Positions 53,816-62,929 of a stretch of 64,000 nt of DNA are shown here, one piece after another. The position numbers were made by a program, and so were the translations under genes. The notes under the pieces are model-generated. The model was not told where the DNA came from. It searched no databases and was given only the letters and a program-made list of their open reading frames with translations. Source of the DNA: MGIIb-Q1 sp964342465. Lineage in GTDB: Archaea > Thermoplasmatota > Poseidoniia > Poseidoniales > Thalassarchaeaceae. Within the stretch, counting starts at the first letter, position 1. Every line of letters starts with the position of its first letter. Location: NCBI GenBank assembly GCA_964342465.1, contig CAYFFQ010000008.1:10449-74448 (forward strand), in the 5' to 3' direction.

Positions 53816-53903
53816 CAGCGGTTCGGAGAACCCTCTCGGCTATCCACCCTTCGCCTCGCCATCCTCGGAAGCATGCATGGAAGTCTAAGATGAATTGAAT
53901 CAC

Positions 53904-54269
53904 TTAGATTAAGAAGAGATTGGCGAGCGCTGCGACCAAGGAGAATTTTATCCACACGCGGGTTATCTTGAATCCAAGTTCAGGAGTCATCTCGATACGC
54001 AGGAAAAACTTGAACAACCGTTTCACGAATCCCATCTCCTGAGGGGCATTAGGGCGATAATCACCGCGCAACCACAATTCAAGGTCTCCGAGAACACACC
54101 ACCCAGAGCGAGTCAACCACTGCACTTCGATGGTCACTACCAAGATGACCACACCCCATTGCATCCACTCCGGTCCGAGCCAGCCGAAGGCGACCCAGAA
54201 GGTGACGAGAACATGGGATAGCAGGATGACATCAGCCACCCGATTGGCGAGCCAACCACCCCTCTCCAT
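53904..54269 (-). CDS. Small DUF2784-like membrane protein
   Basis: A 121-residue protein with three or four hydrophobic helices: VADVILLSHVLVTFWVAFGW, then WGVVILVVTIEVQWL, and a C-terminal FSLVAALANLFLI. The pattern AD-x-LL-x-H followed by a second helix and a W-rich CxLxxLExWLR-like block (GWCVLGDLELWLRGDYRPN) resembles DUF2784, a small bacterial membrane family of unknown role. Alone on the minus strand between MoeZ and ribB. ATG 54269. Confidence 0.5.
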   Translation of the reverse strand: MERGGWLANRVADVILLSHVLVTFWVAFGWLGPEWMQWGVVILVVTIEVQWLTRSGWCVLGDLELWLRGDYRPNAPQEMGFVKRLFKFFLRIEMTPELGFKITRVWIKFSLVAALANLFLI

Positions 54270-54453
54270 TGAGAGGCGGTGTCAATCTATGTCTATCAAA
54301 GTGTGTCATCCGATCGCCATTATTCTGGTGGCTAAGTGGAGAAGGGGCAGAAAACATAGTCAGGACGAGGTCTCGGGGGCGAGCCAGTTTGGTAAAATGT
54401 GGTCAGAGAGGAAGAAGGCAAAGTAATGAAAATGGTGAGGGGGTCGGCGGCTT

Positions 54454-55173
54454 GTGAGCGAATCCCAACTTGATGAGGCAATCGACGCCTTCGCCGCCGG
54501 AAATCCAGTTCTGGTCTTTGATTCAGCATTCCGCGAACGAGAAACCGACCTTCTTTGGCCGGCCACCGCAGCCACACCTGAAGTAATGAGACAATTGCGG
54601 AAGGATTGCGGTGGCCTTCTCTTCCTTGCCATCGGTCACGAAGTTGGCGAATTGTTCGGTATGCCCTACCTTCAGGACCTGCACACTGAGGGGAGTTTGG
54701 TGGGAGAATACCCAGTTCTTGGGGCCTTGATAACCGACGACCTGCAATATGACACACGCAGTGCATTCACCCTCTCACTCAACCACCGCGACACCTTCAC
54801 GGGGATCACCGACAGAGACCGCGCCCTGACGACTCGACGATTCGGTGAATTGGTGCGGCGGTCGCAGGATGAAGGTTTGAGTCAAGCAGAGGCGATCGCC
54901 GCTCTCGGAGCCGAGTTCAGAACCCCCGGCCACATCCCCCTCTGCCGCGAGTCGCATGGCGGCCTCGTGACGCGGCAGGGTCACACCGAATTGGCGGTGG
55001 CGATTGCCAGAATCTCGGGGAATGTCGCTTGCACAATCGGCGCCGAAATGCTGCAACCTGATGGCGACGGCGCCTTACCAATAGAAGAGGCGCGTCGCTA
55101 TGGTGAAGAGCGAGGAATACCGTTTGTCTCAGGAGCAGACCTGCTGGCTGCTTTGGATGAAATTGATGGATAA
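54454..55173 (+). CDS. ribB: 3,4-dihydroxy-2-butanone 4-phosphate synthase
   Basis: A 239-residue RibB making the four-carbon precursor of riboflavin from ribulose 5-phosphate. Motifs in order: VLVFDSAFRERETDLLWPA (acidic metal-binding RExE-like site), TLSLNHRDTFTGITDRDRALT, FRTPGHIPLCRESHGGLVTR and HTELAVAIARISG. The CxD substrate residues of bacterial RibB are replaced as in archaeal homologues. GTG 54454 follows GTGAGGGGG. A gap of 208 bases then leads to ribL, ribE and ribH. Nothing like an FMN riboswitch was seen upstream. Confidence 0.92.
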   Translation: MSESQLDEAIDAFAAGNPVLVFDSAFRERETDLLWPATAATPEVMRQLRKDCGGLLFLAIGHEVGELFGMPYLQDLHTEGSLVGEYPVLGALITDDLQYDTRSAFTLSLNHRDTFTGITDRDRALTTRRFGELVRRSQDEGLSQAEAIAALGAEFRTPGHIPLCRESHGGLVTRQGHTELAVAIARISGNVACTIGAEMLQPDGDGALPIEEARRYGEERGIPFVSGADLLAALDEIDG

Positions 55174-55384
55174 AACGCTTTTTTGGATAACTATTACAAG
55201 AAATACAACATTCCTTGAGAACAGAATAGAGAGGTTCATCAATCATCTGACTGTGATTTCAATCGCCTCGGATTTACCTAACAATGAGTTGAAGTGCGAA
55301 GCGAGGTGTGTGATTGATAATGAACCAAGTTTGGCCACAGCCCCTCGCAGTGACCGACTCCCCCCAATAATGTGAATGTGATTG

Positions 55385-55855
55385 ATGATGAAACGAGTCA
55401 TGGCAGTCGGCGTTTTTGACCTATTGCATGCTGGACATCTGCATTATCTCGAACAGGCAAAATCACTCGGCGACCACCTTACAGTCATCGTAGCCCACGA
55501 TGAAACGGTACGAATTCGGAAACACGAACCGGTGACAGGAATGGAACTCCGGCAACGGATGGTTTCAGGCCTGAAACCGGTGGACGAGGCAGTCATCGGA
55601 CTGCCTCCTTCAGAATCGATGTTTGATATCCTCGAGAGGGTAAAACCGCATGTCATCGCACTCGGATACGACCAAGACCACGCGGAAGAATGGATCAAAC
55701 AGGAACTCGCAAGGCGCGGAAAAAGTGACATTCTCGTCTGCCGCGTGGAAGGTTTGTCTGATGACCTTGACGGAACACGAAAAATAATCGCAAGAATCCT
55801 TGAACTTTCAGCAGTCAGAAAGCAGATTGACGCTGAGGAAGGGGGCGATTCCTGA
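55385..55855 (+). CDS. ribL: FAD synthase, archaeal RibL type
   Basis: A 156-residue nucleotidyltransferase of the cytidylyltransferase superfamily: GVFDLLHAGHLHYLEQAK (HxGH site), and LSDDLDGTRKIIARIL near the end in place of the ISSTxxR motif. In archaea RibL adenylates FMN to FAD; the neighbouring ribE, ribB and ribH genes support this over a glycerol-phosphate cytidylyltransferase role. ATG codons at 55385 and 55388 are both possible. Its TGA overlaps the ribE start by one base. Confidence 0.88.
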   Translation: MMKRVMAVGVFDLLHAGHLHYLEQAKSLGDHLTVIVAHDETVRIRKHEPVTGMELRQRMVSGLKPVDEAVIGLPPSESMFDILERVKPHVIALGYDQDHAEEWIKQELARRGKSDILVCRVEGLSDDLDGTRKIIARILELSAVRKQIDAEEGGDS

Positions 55856-56478
55856 TGTTCAGCGGCATTGTCCAAGGCACCGCGGAAATCACCACCACAG
55901 TACAGAGGGGAGATGTACTGACCATCGGAGTTTCTCTCGGGGAGCGACTCTCGGAAAATCTCGAAATCGGTGCTAGTGTGGCAGTGGATGGAGTATGTCT
56001 CACCGCTACGGAGATATCGTCAGGCGTGGCCAAGTTTGACCTCATCGAGGAGACCGTCAACTGCACCACTCTCGGGCCGCACAGGAGGGGTACGCGCGCA
56101 AACATAGAACGCTCACTCAAATATGGAGATGAAGTAGGGGGTCATCCCGTTTCCGGTCATGTGACTTCAACTTCGAAGATTGTGCAAATCTCTGAGGGTG
56201 AACATGGAAAGACCCTATTTTTCCAGACTGAGGGGGAGGAAATATCCTATATCATGCCGAAGGGATTCATAGCGATAGATGGCATTTCATTAACGGTTGG
56301 AGAGGTGAATCGCGCGGCGGCGCGATTCAGTGTGCATCTGATTCCAGAGACTCTAACGGTGACTACAATCGGTAGCAAGATTGTTGGCGATTCGGCCAAT
56401 CTCGAACTTGATTCGGCGACGGTGGCCGCTGTGCAGGCGGCGAGAGAGTTTGTCGCCCAACAGAACTCCCCCAACTAA
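55855..56478 (+). CDS. ribE: Riboflavin synthase, bacterial (alpha-subunit) type
   Basis: A 207-residue protein with two lumazine-binding barrels: MFSGIVQGTAEI opening the first and HPVSGHVTSTSKI the second, with KFDLIEETVNCTTLG and GISLTVGEV motifs. It dismutates 6,7-dimethyl-8-ribityllumazine to riboflavin. Most archaea use an unrelated riboflavin synthase related to lumazine synthase; the bacterial form here suggests gene transfer within an otherwise archaeal pathway. One-base overlap with ribL. Confidence 0.93.
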   Translation: MFSGIVQGTAEITTTVQRGDVLTIGVSLGERLSENLEIGASVAVDGVCLTATEISSGVAKFDLIEETVNCTTLGPHRRGTRANIERSLKYGDEVGGHPVSGHVTSTSKIVQISEGEHGKTLFFQTEGEEISYIMPKGFIAIDGISLTVGEVNRAAARFSVHLIPETLTVTTIGSKIVGDSANLELDSATVAAVQAAREFVAQQNSPN

Positions 56479-56722
56479 GGGTGAGGGTGGGAATCACAGT
56501 GGAAGCGGCGTGGAAATCCCTTCTCCTATATGGTCATTCAATTTTGGCTGAGGTGGGAAATCGCCGAGCGGGCGGTGTGTAAATCCCTTATCGGTTGGTG
56601 GCTCATGCGAATAACTCCTATCCGTCACACAGTGTGGGCTAACAGAGTTGAATGGTATTTCTGTTGGAAATAAGCAACACCAATCCTAATGAGTGAGTTA
56701 TGGCGACGGCGAGTTGAGAGAT

Positions 56723-57121
56723 ATGAACAGGCAGATTGCGGTGGTTTGCGGTGAGTTCCATCGTGCGCAAGTGGAGCGCATGTTGGAATATGCTGAAGAA
56801 GAGGCTGAAGCCAACCTTTTGACCATTTCCGAAGTCGTTTGGGTGCCGGGTTCAATGGAGGTGCCTCTCGCCGTCACCCGACTGCTGGAGCGCGAGGAAA
56901 TAGTTGGCGTTGCTTGTCTTGGAATCATTGAGAAAGGGGAGACACAACACGGCCTTGCCATGGGTCAAGCTGTCATCAAGTCATTGATTGAGGCGCAACT
57001 CGCTTACAACAAGCCGGTGGGTCTCGGAATTATCGGCCCCGGTGCAGAACCGCATCACATCGGGCCGCGCCTTGAGCCGCACGCCCGAGCCGCTGTATCT
57101 GCCATTTCCAAGATGCTCTAG
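56723..57121 (+). CDS. ribH: 6,7-dimethyl-8-ribityllumazine synthase
   Basis: A 132-residue RibH condensing the RibB product with the pyrimidinedione. It has VVWVPGSMEVPLAVTRL (substrate loop) and CLGIIEKGETQHGLAMGQAV with the catalytic His. The short chain and sequence are archaeal in type. ATG 56723 (MNRQIAVV) starts the fold; GTG 56693 would add ten residues. The preceding gap (56479-56722) contains a weak direct repeat of GCGGYGTGKAAATCCCTT, offset 67 bases. The 3' side faces copy C of the interspersed element. Confidence 0.93.
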   Translation: MNRQIAVVCGEFHRAQVERMLEYAEEEAEANLLTISEVVWVPGSMEVPLAVTRLLEREEIVGVACLGIIEKGETQHGLAMGQAVIKSLIEAQLAYNKPVGLGIIGPGAEPHHIGPRLEPHARAAVSAISKML

Positions 57122-57129
57122 TCCAAATG

Positions 57130-57615
57130 AGGCAAAAAGCCGCCCGAAGGGGGCGAACGAAGGGGGCGAACGAAGGCGCGGGCCCCACCCCAGGGGGGCG
57201 GACCCCACCCGAATGGGGCGAACGAAGGGGCGGACCCCACCCGAAGGGGGCGGGCCCCCCTTTCGAACGAAGGGGGCGAACCCCCCTTTCGAAACCCCCT
57301 TCTGAAATCCGATGAATGCAGATTCCATCAGATGTGAGTTCGCGGCTTCCTCCGCGAACTAAGGCTTGGGTGATGCCTCACCACCCTATCCGGTTCACAG
57401 GAGAATGGGATGTATGCCCTACGGGCAATTCATCGGTGCATTTGCCGAGGACTTCATCTCAGCGAGAACGATGTTTCGTCGATTCGGCTGTGGCCGAATC
57501 TTCCGCATGAGCGATTCCAACAGACGAAGATTCAACCGCGTTCGTTGAAATCAATGTGAAAGCGGCACGGGGGGATTGTAAGGGGGGCGGTCGCCCCCCT
57601 ACGGAGCCCCCCTAC
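57130..57615 (-). repeat. Interspersed hairpin element, copy C (minus orientation)
   Basis: Reading the minus strand, it starts about six bases after the stop of the TIM-barrel gene (57622) with two GTAGGGGGG units and a GGGGGGC/GCCCCCC hairpin. The conserved core follows: 8-bp stem at 57481-57500, GATGAAGTCCTCGGCAAA near 57455, the TGCCC/GGGCA stem near 57415-57430, a 9-bp stem at 57337-57360, CATCTGATGG at 57326-57335. A long series of GGGG-TTCG-CCCC stem-loops runs to the ribH end. It fills the convergent gap between ribH and the TIM-barrel gene. Confidence 0.88.
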
Positions 57616-57621
57616 GCCTGC

Positions 57622-58791
57622 CTAAAAGAGGTCATCATCCTCTTCGTCTTCACCAAACAGGTCATCGTCAACCTCGCTTTTGCCGGCCGCTTTCGAATTT
57701 GCTGTTTTCGGCTTCTCAGCAGGCCTCTCTGCTTTCTTCACCGGCGCAGTTTGGGTTTCGGTGCTCACTTCCTCTTCATTTGCCTCAGCAGCGAGACGCT
57801 TCTTTTTCTCTTCAGCCTCTCTCGCCGCCAACTCTTCAGGGTCCAATCCTTGCTGAAATGCCAGTTTGATTCGCCTCTCATCCCTCGCTTTCTTCTCCAG
57901 CAGACGGTGGCGGGAGCGGTCGTACTGTTGGAGCATGAACATAGCATCATGCTCGAGAAGAGGCGAATCGGAAATCACCGTGACATCGAGCCAATCGCCA
58001 TCCTCAGCAAGGAATTCAGCGAGTGGCTCGAATCGCAGGTCCGACTTCTTGACCTGAGTGTAGTGCAGCGCGTTGCCCAGCCGGTGCTCAATCCCAGAAA
58101 AGTGACAGTAGAACTTCTTTCCTCCGAGTTGTTCTCTGACCATATCGAACAACTCGCCGTAATCTTCACTCGTTCTCATTCTGCCATGCCCGCGGGCGTG
58201 GATATGGGCGATGTTCAACACCGGAATGGTTCCCTCGACATGATTGGAGACTTCAAGAACCTCCTCGAGCGTACCCCACAGTTCCTGACGGCCACTCGTT
58301 TCAATGCCTATCAAGGCTGGTTCATCCTTGTTCAACCAAGGGAAGGGTATGTGTTGTTCCTCTAGTGATTCATCACCCCAGAGTTCCCTCGTCCTTTCCA
58401 CCACACCGGCCATGATGTTGGCGACCTGTTCATTTGCTTCCTTGCCCCGCTTGAAACCCATGTATGGGCCGACATGGAAGACTATGTGGCGTGCGTTGAC
58501 GACCTTGGCGGCCTGCACGGAAGCCTCCATCTTGGCTAGAGTACGGCCCCTTTCCCTGCGGTTTCCGAGAAGTTCCGCATAGTATGGTCCGTGCATGTTC
58601 ATCTCGAAATCGGTTTCGTGTGAGAGGATCCCCGCCTGCCAGTATTGGTCGAAGTGTTTGGGTTGGACGGTTCGCACCGTTTGGATCTCCATCGTCTCCA
58701 ATCCAAGGCTAGTAATATCATCCATCCCTTCGACGATGGTCCGCCCTTTGCATGAGAGCGGAACACCTGCTGGACCGAGTTTGAGTGGCAT
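57622..58791 (-). CDS. Endonuclease IV-superfamily TIM-barrel protein with acidic DDDLF tail
   Basis: A 389-residue protein whose first about 300 residues form a xylose-isomerase/endonuclease IV-like barrel, with candidate metal ligands in MNMHGPYYAEL, HIVFHVGPY, LIGIETSGR, VLNIAHIHARGHG, KFYCHFSGIEH and VISDSPLLEHDAM. It is diverged from true Nfo (which is at 5551). From about residue 305 it is a Lys/Glu/Ala-rich coiled or disordered arm ending in two acidic DDDLF motifs (VDDDLFGEDEEDDDLF). Such acidic-aromatic ends often dock partner proteins, so a DNA-repair role is plausible but unproven. It precedes copy C of the interspersed element. Confidence 0.75.
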   Translation of the reverse strand: MPLKLGPAGVPLSCKGRTIVEGMDDITSLGLETMEIQTVRTVQPKHFDQYWQAGILSHETDFEMNMHGPYYAELLGNRRERGRTLAKMEASVQAAKVVNARHIVFHVGPYMGFKRGKEANEQVANIMAGVVERTRELWGDESLEEQHIPFPWLNKDEPALIGIETSGRQELWGTLEEVLEVSNHVEGTIPVLNIAHIHARGHGRMRTSEDYGELFDMVREQLGGKKFYCHFSGIEHRLGNALHYTQVKKSDLRFEPLAEFLAEDGDWLDVTVISDSPLLEHDAMFMLQQYDRSRHRLLEKKARDERRIKLAFQQGLDPEELAAREAEEKKKRLAAEANEEEVSTETQTAPVKKAERPAEKPKTANSKAAGKSEVDDDLFGEDEEDDDLF

Positions 58792-58933
58792 CCATCATCC
58801 CCCCGACCTCTCGGCCGAATCACTGTTCTTTGTTAATATAGCGCGTAGAGAAGCCCTCTCAAGAGTAAGAATCACCCCTCTACTCCCTCGCCGTGTATGA
58901 CTTGTCTCGCATACTACTTGAACCATTGGGGGT

Positions 58934-59060
58934 TGGCTCGGAATGGGGCTTGTGGGAAGTCTCGAACCCGAATCTTCCGCTCAGTCAAGGTTCCCGCCTT
59001 CAGTGGCTCGGAATGGGGCTTGTGGGGAGTCTCGAATTTTCTGCTCATCAGTTCACAACT
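58934..59060. repeat. Two-copy 70-bp tandem repeat
   Basis: TGGCTCGGAATGGGGCTTGT occurs at 58934 and 59004, a 70-base offset, with similarity continuing about 55 bases. Upstream of the TIM-barrel gene; bases 58792-58933 hold no clear feature. Confidence 0.82.
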
Positions 59061-59092
59061 GATTGGGGAATGAATGAGGAGATACTCATGTC

Positions 59093-59303
59093 TCGACCTG
59101 AGTGATGTTCGGTTGACCCTCGGCGGTTTTTTTGGAGTGAAAGTGCGTTCCTCAAGGCTCGACCTGAGTGATGTTCGGTTGACCCTCGACGGTTTTTGGG
59201 AGTGAAAGTGCGTTCCTCAAGGCTCGACCTGAGTGATGTTCGGTTGACCTTCGTCGGTTATTGGGAGTGAAAGTGCGTTCCTCAAGGCTCGACCTGAGTG
59301 ATA
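59093..59303. repeat. 65-bp minisatellite
   Basis: Units start at 59093, 59159, 59224 and (partial) 59289, with a period of 65-66 bases; common start TCGACCTGAGTGATGTTCGG. TCGACC can pair with GGTTGA in each unit. It lies just past the 3' end of the UnbV-like gene (minus strand). Confidence 0.92.
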
Positions 59304-59333
59304 GGTGGTGGGGCCATGATGTTGCCTTCTACG

Positions 59334-61325
59334 CTACTTTGTGTTCTCCGGTGCGGGTTCGGCGTCGGTGGGGTTTGCATCAGCCGGCCAGCTCGGTTTC
59401 CATATCATTTTCACATACAAGAGGAGTGCAACTGCGATAGCGGCAGTGGCGACTATGCCGATGAGAACCATTTGGTTGTCTGTTGCGGGTGGTGGCTCCT
59501 CGTCGACGAATAGGGTGGTGTCGAGCGGAGGGTTTTGGATGGTCTGGATGTGTCCGGTTGACCAGTGTACCCTCACCTCAATCACTTCGCTCGTCCCGAG
59601 GCCGAAGTGTAGAGTCGGGTCGCCCGAACCGAGATAACCGCTGCCGGCGAACGACTGTTGGGAGATGACAGTTCCATTCGCCAACTCGACCTCGACGAGT
59701 TGGCCGATTCCGTGGGTGTTGGATTGGTTGCCCCGCATGGCGACGCGCAACCAATGATTCTGAGTCACCTGAGCAGCATTGTTCTCGAATAGTTGGAGGG
59801 GTGCATCGGAGTTTCCGATGAGGATGTCAACATCACCGTCAAGGTCGTAGTCGACGACGGATGCACCCATGCTCTTCAGGTGACCAGCGAGGCCGACCTC
59901 GCTGGTCACATCGGTGAACCTGCCTGAACCATCGTTGCGGAAGAGTGTGTTCTCCTGAGTGGGAACGAACCAGTTTATCCTCCCCGCGGTGGTGAAATAA
60001 TCGAGGTCTCCATCTAAGTCGTAATCAAAGAAATGGCAGTCCCAATTGACTGTGATTCGCTTGTCGTCTTGATTGTGTGTCTCACTGTCCAACACCTTTT
60101 CGAATGACTCTCCGTTCTCATTGTACCAGATGTAGTTGGGGCCGAAGTTGGTCTGACAGAGGTCAAAATCGCCATCTCCGTCGATGTCCGCGGCATGGGC
60201 GCCCATACCTGTTCCCTTCTGGTCAAGACCGGCGCTGACGGTGGCGAGGGTGAAGGTGCCATCACCATCGTTTTCATACAGCGGGGAGATACCGAAATCG
60301 CTGGCCACGAAGAGGTCTTGCCAACCATCTCGGTTGTAGTCGAACCAGAGGCCTGCCCAAGATACCCCCGTGCCGCCCGGAGAGAGGGTCAACTCACCTT
60401 CACCAGTTCCCGAAGGTGGTGCCATTGACCCACCTCCTCCTGAGCCCATGGAGACTTTATCGGTGGCCATCGGCACGAAATCCTCGACCGGATTCAGGTC
60501 TTGGCCGGAGATGCGCCCCGCCTCTATCGTCTGGTCGCTGAATTCCGGCACACCATCACCGTTTGAATCGCCATCATTGCGGTAGAGGATGTTGGTTTCA
60601 GCCTGAACATCGTAATCTTCCTCCGCAATCATCCCTGCATTGAGGGCGTATAGGTCAAGGTCCCCGTCATGGTCGTAATCGGCCCAAATCCCCCCCGTTG
60701 AATGACCTGGATTGCCGAGGTTGGAGAGAGGTGTTACATCGGTGAATGTTCCATCTCCATTGTTGGCGAACATGATGTTCGGCTCCCCTAGGACATCGTC
60801 TGAATTTGAGAAGTTCGCCACTCCGTAATTGGAGATGTATAGGTCGACATCACCATCACCATCATAATCCGCCCAACTCGCACCAATCGCCGTCGAATCG
60901 CTGAGTTTCACTCCCGCTGCTACTGAGACATCAGTGAATCTGTCACCATCGTTCCTCATCAGATAGGTCTGCCCGCTGTCGTTCTCGCCGACAGCGGTGT
61001 TGATTTCCAAATCTGTCGCGCTTTCATTGAAACGCTTTTCAATCTCTAAACCAAGATGGTCAAACCTCGCTGTGATATAGAGGTCCAAGTCACCATCTCG
61101 GTCGTAATCACCCCATGCGGTTCCCGGCCCGTATGCCGCCCAATCGGTCAATGGCCCCGGGTTGAGTTGTGCAAGGCCGGTGAGGTTGGCGACATCGGTG
61201 AATGATACACTCTCAGCCTCGCTCTCCGATGATTGACTCGCCCCACCTAGGCCTGATATGCACGAAAAGAGGAGTGAACAGGTGAGGAGAAAGAGAAGAG
61301 GTTGTTTCGAAGTTCCCACTGACAC
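59334..61325 (-). CDS. FG-GAP/VCBS and ASPIC-UnbV surface protein (CRTAC1-like)
   Basis: A 663-residue exported protein. A signal sequence with a lipobox-like LLFSC (about residue 20) precedes many FG-GAP/VCBS repeats of a Ca2+-binding beta-propeller (repeated DYDRDGDLDLYI, DYDGDGDVDLYIS, DIDGDGDFDL), then the ASPIC/UnbV domain (about residues 535-600, IGQLVEVELANGTVISQQ and LHFGLGTSEVIEVRVHW). A C-terminal helix (VLIGIVATAAIAVALLLYV) anchors it. Such proteins are calcium-dependent surface or matrix proteins. GTG 61325. The gene is separated from its downstream neighbour by two minisatellites. Confidence 0.88.
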   Translation of the reverse strand: MSVGTSKQPLLFLLTCSLLFSCISGLGGASQSSESEAESVSFTDVANLTGLAQLNPGPLTDWAAYGPGTAWGDYDRDGDLDLYITARFDHLGLEIEKRFNESATDLEINTAVGENDSGQTYLMRNDGDRFTDVSVAAGVKLSDSTAIGASWADYDGDGDVDLYISNYGVANFSNSDDVLGEPNIMFANNGDGTFTDVTPLSNLGNPGHSTGGIWADYDHDGDLDLYALNAGMIAEEDYDVQAETNILYRNDGDSNGDGVPEFSDQTIEAGRISGQDLNPVEDFVPMATDKVSMGSGGGGSMAPPSGTGEGELTLSPGGTGVSWAGLWFDYNRDGWQDLFVASDFGISPLYENDGDGTFTLATVSAGLDQKGTGMGAHAADIDGDGDFDLCQTNFGPNYIWYNENGESFEKVLDSETHNQDDKRITVNWDCHFFDYDLDGDLDYFTTAGRINWFVPTQENTLFRNDGSGRFTDVTSEVGLAGHLKSMGASVVDYDLDGDVDILIGNSDAPLQLFENNAAQVTQNHWLRVAMRGNQSNTHGIGQLVEVELANGTVISQQSFAGSGYLGSGDPTLHFGLGTSEVIEVRVHWSTGHIQTIQNPPLDTTLFVDEEPPPATDNQMVLIGIVATAAIAVALLLYVKMIWKPSWPADANPTDAEPAPENTK

Positions 61326-61481
61326 CTCTCCCCCTCTGAACTTCCCTCGTTGGTGATGCCCTCAATAACTCATCGCCGATGGACAGGTGTACTCCACCCC
61401 TGTGACGGATGTGGCTCCTCTGGGCGGATTGTGACCTCTCTGAATGGCGGGCGTGACCGCTCTGGGAAGAGTCAGTTTCCC

Positions 61482-62408
61482 TCACTGTTGGTCTTCAAGC
61501 CATTTTTCAGTATCTATGGCTGCTTGACAGCCCATGCCGGCGGCGGTAATGGCCTGTCGGTAGCGAGTGTCGACGACATCACCGGCGGCGAATACCCCAG
61601 CCACACTGGTCATCGTGTTCTCCGCGTGGATGATGTAACCAGAATCATCCATCTCGACCGCACCATCGAGGAAACCGGTGTTGGGTTTGTGGCCGATGGC
61701 GATGAAAGCACCAGTGCAGGCGATTTCATGCTCAGAGCCATCGCGCGGGTCTTCTAACAACGCACCTGTCAAGCCACTCTCATCGGAGAGCCAGCGCTTG
61801 ACTTGACGGAATGTCCGGATTTCGATTTTAGGGTGGTTAGCCACTCTCTCATACATCGTTTTAGAGGCGCGGAAGTATTCACGTCTGTGGACAATGGTCA
61901 CCTTGGTGGCGAATCGTGTGAGGAAGTGTGCTTCCTCCATCGCTGAATCTCCCCCACCCACGACGATCACCTCTTGGTCACGGAAGAAAAACCCGTCACA
62001 GGTAGCACAGGTGGAGAGGCCCTTGCCTTTCTGTTCATCCTCTCCTTCGACACCGAGCCAGATGGCATCAGCCCCGGTTGAGATTATCACTGCTCGGGCG
62101 AGGAATTCTTCACCCTCCACGACCACCTTTTTCGGAGTCACCGAGAAATCGACGGACTCGACGTTCTTGTCTTCTACCTTCAGGCCGAATCTCTCGGCTT
62201 GTGCGCGCAGTTCCGCCATCATTTCTGGTCCGGCGATACCTTCTGGATAGCCAGGGAAATTCTCAATATCGCTTGTCAACATAAGTTGTCCGCCGGCGGC
62301 ATAGCCGCCGAACATCAGCGGTTCGAGCATCGCTCTAGCAGCGTACATGCCTGCGGTGAATCCGGCCGGGCCGGAACCGATGATGATGACATTGTGAATC
62401 TCTGTCAT
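61482..62408 (-). CDS. trxB: Thioredoxin reductase
   Basis: A 308-residue flavoenzyme reducing thioredoxin with NAD(P)H. FAD motif IIGSGPAGFTAGMYAARA at residue 10, active-site disulfide CATC at about 134 followed by DGFFF, NAD(P)H loop VVGGGDSAMEEAHFL, and C-terminal AAGDVVDTRYRQ. Complete and normal length. Divergent from the potassium channel; the 521 bases between carry a 70-bp minisatellite. Confidence 0.96.
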   Translation of the reverse strand: MTEIHNVIIIGSGPAGFTAGMYAARAMLEPLMFGGYAAGGQLMLTSDIENFPGYPEGIAGPEMMAELRAQAERFGLKVEDKNVESVDFSVTPKKVVVEGEEFLARAVIISTGADAIWLGVEGEDEQKGKGLSTCATCDGFFFRDQEVIVVGGGDSAMEEAHFLTRFATKVTIVHRREYFRASKTMYERVANHPKIEIRTFRQVKRWLSDESGLTGALLEDPRDGSEHEIACTGAFIAIGHKPNTGFLDGAVEMDDSGYIIHAENTMTSVAGVFAAGDVVDTRYRQAITAAGMGCQAAIDTEKWLEDQQ

Positions 62409-62563
62409 GTGGCCGGCGAAAGCGGGGTCACCCTTGAACCATTTGTTCAGTCATGCGAATCAGCCAGCGGGTGAAACGGCGCTAGTCTGTAATTTTCCAT
62501 CAACCGTTTCATAATTCAACAGCCAGATGCAGGGGCCATTGCTGTGTGTCGCTGACTTGTGCA

Positions 62564-62740
62564 GTTGAACACAAGTCTTGTCCATATCTCTGAATCAGCA
62601 GAGATTGCCTTCGGGTTATTACCAAGTTTTACTGTTGAACACAAGTCTTGTCCATATCTCTGAATCAGCAGAGATTGCCTTCGGGTTATTACCAAGTTTT
62701 ACTGTTGAACACAAGTCTTGTCCATATCTCTGAATCAGTG
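62564..62740. repeat. 70-bp minisatellite between trxB and the K+ channel
   Basis: Units start at 62564, 62634 and 62704 (GTTGAACACAAGTCTTGTCC). Each full unit contains TCTCTG-AATCAG-CAGAGA, a perfect six-base palindromic stem, and CTTGTG/CACAAG can pair at unit borders. It lies between divergent promoters; flanks 62409-62563 and 62741-62929 show nothing else I recognise. Confidence 0.92.
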
Positions 62741-62929
62741 AAGCAAACGGTAGTATCTTCGTGCCGCCAGACCGACTCACGCCGGTGAGATGACCTATGG
62801 GGAAAAGTCAGACCACCTACCTGCACTCTTCTCTGAACACATTGGTACAACGATGTGGCTCTCAAATCAGGCGGCTGAGGTCAGTGAAATCGGTAAGGGT
62901 GATATTCCCTCTCAGCCGCCACCGTCAGC

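Noticed and set aside
55174..55384. FMN riboswitch or other known riboswitch in the riboflavin cluster
   Set aside because: I could not find the conserved RFN-element segments; the gap shows no convincing structure.
58960..59040. tRNA-like segment (CTCGAACCCGAATC)
   Set aside because: It resembles a T-arm only locally; no acceptor or anticodon stem can be formed, and the same block recurs in the 70-bp repeat.
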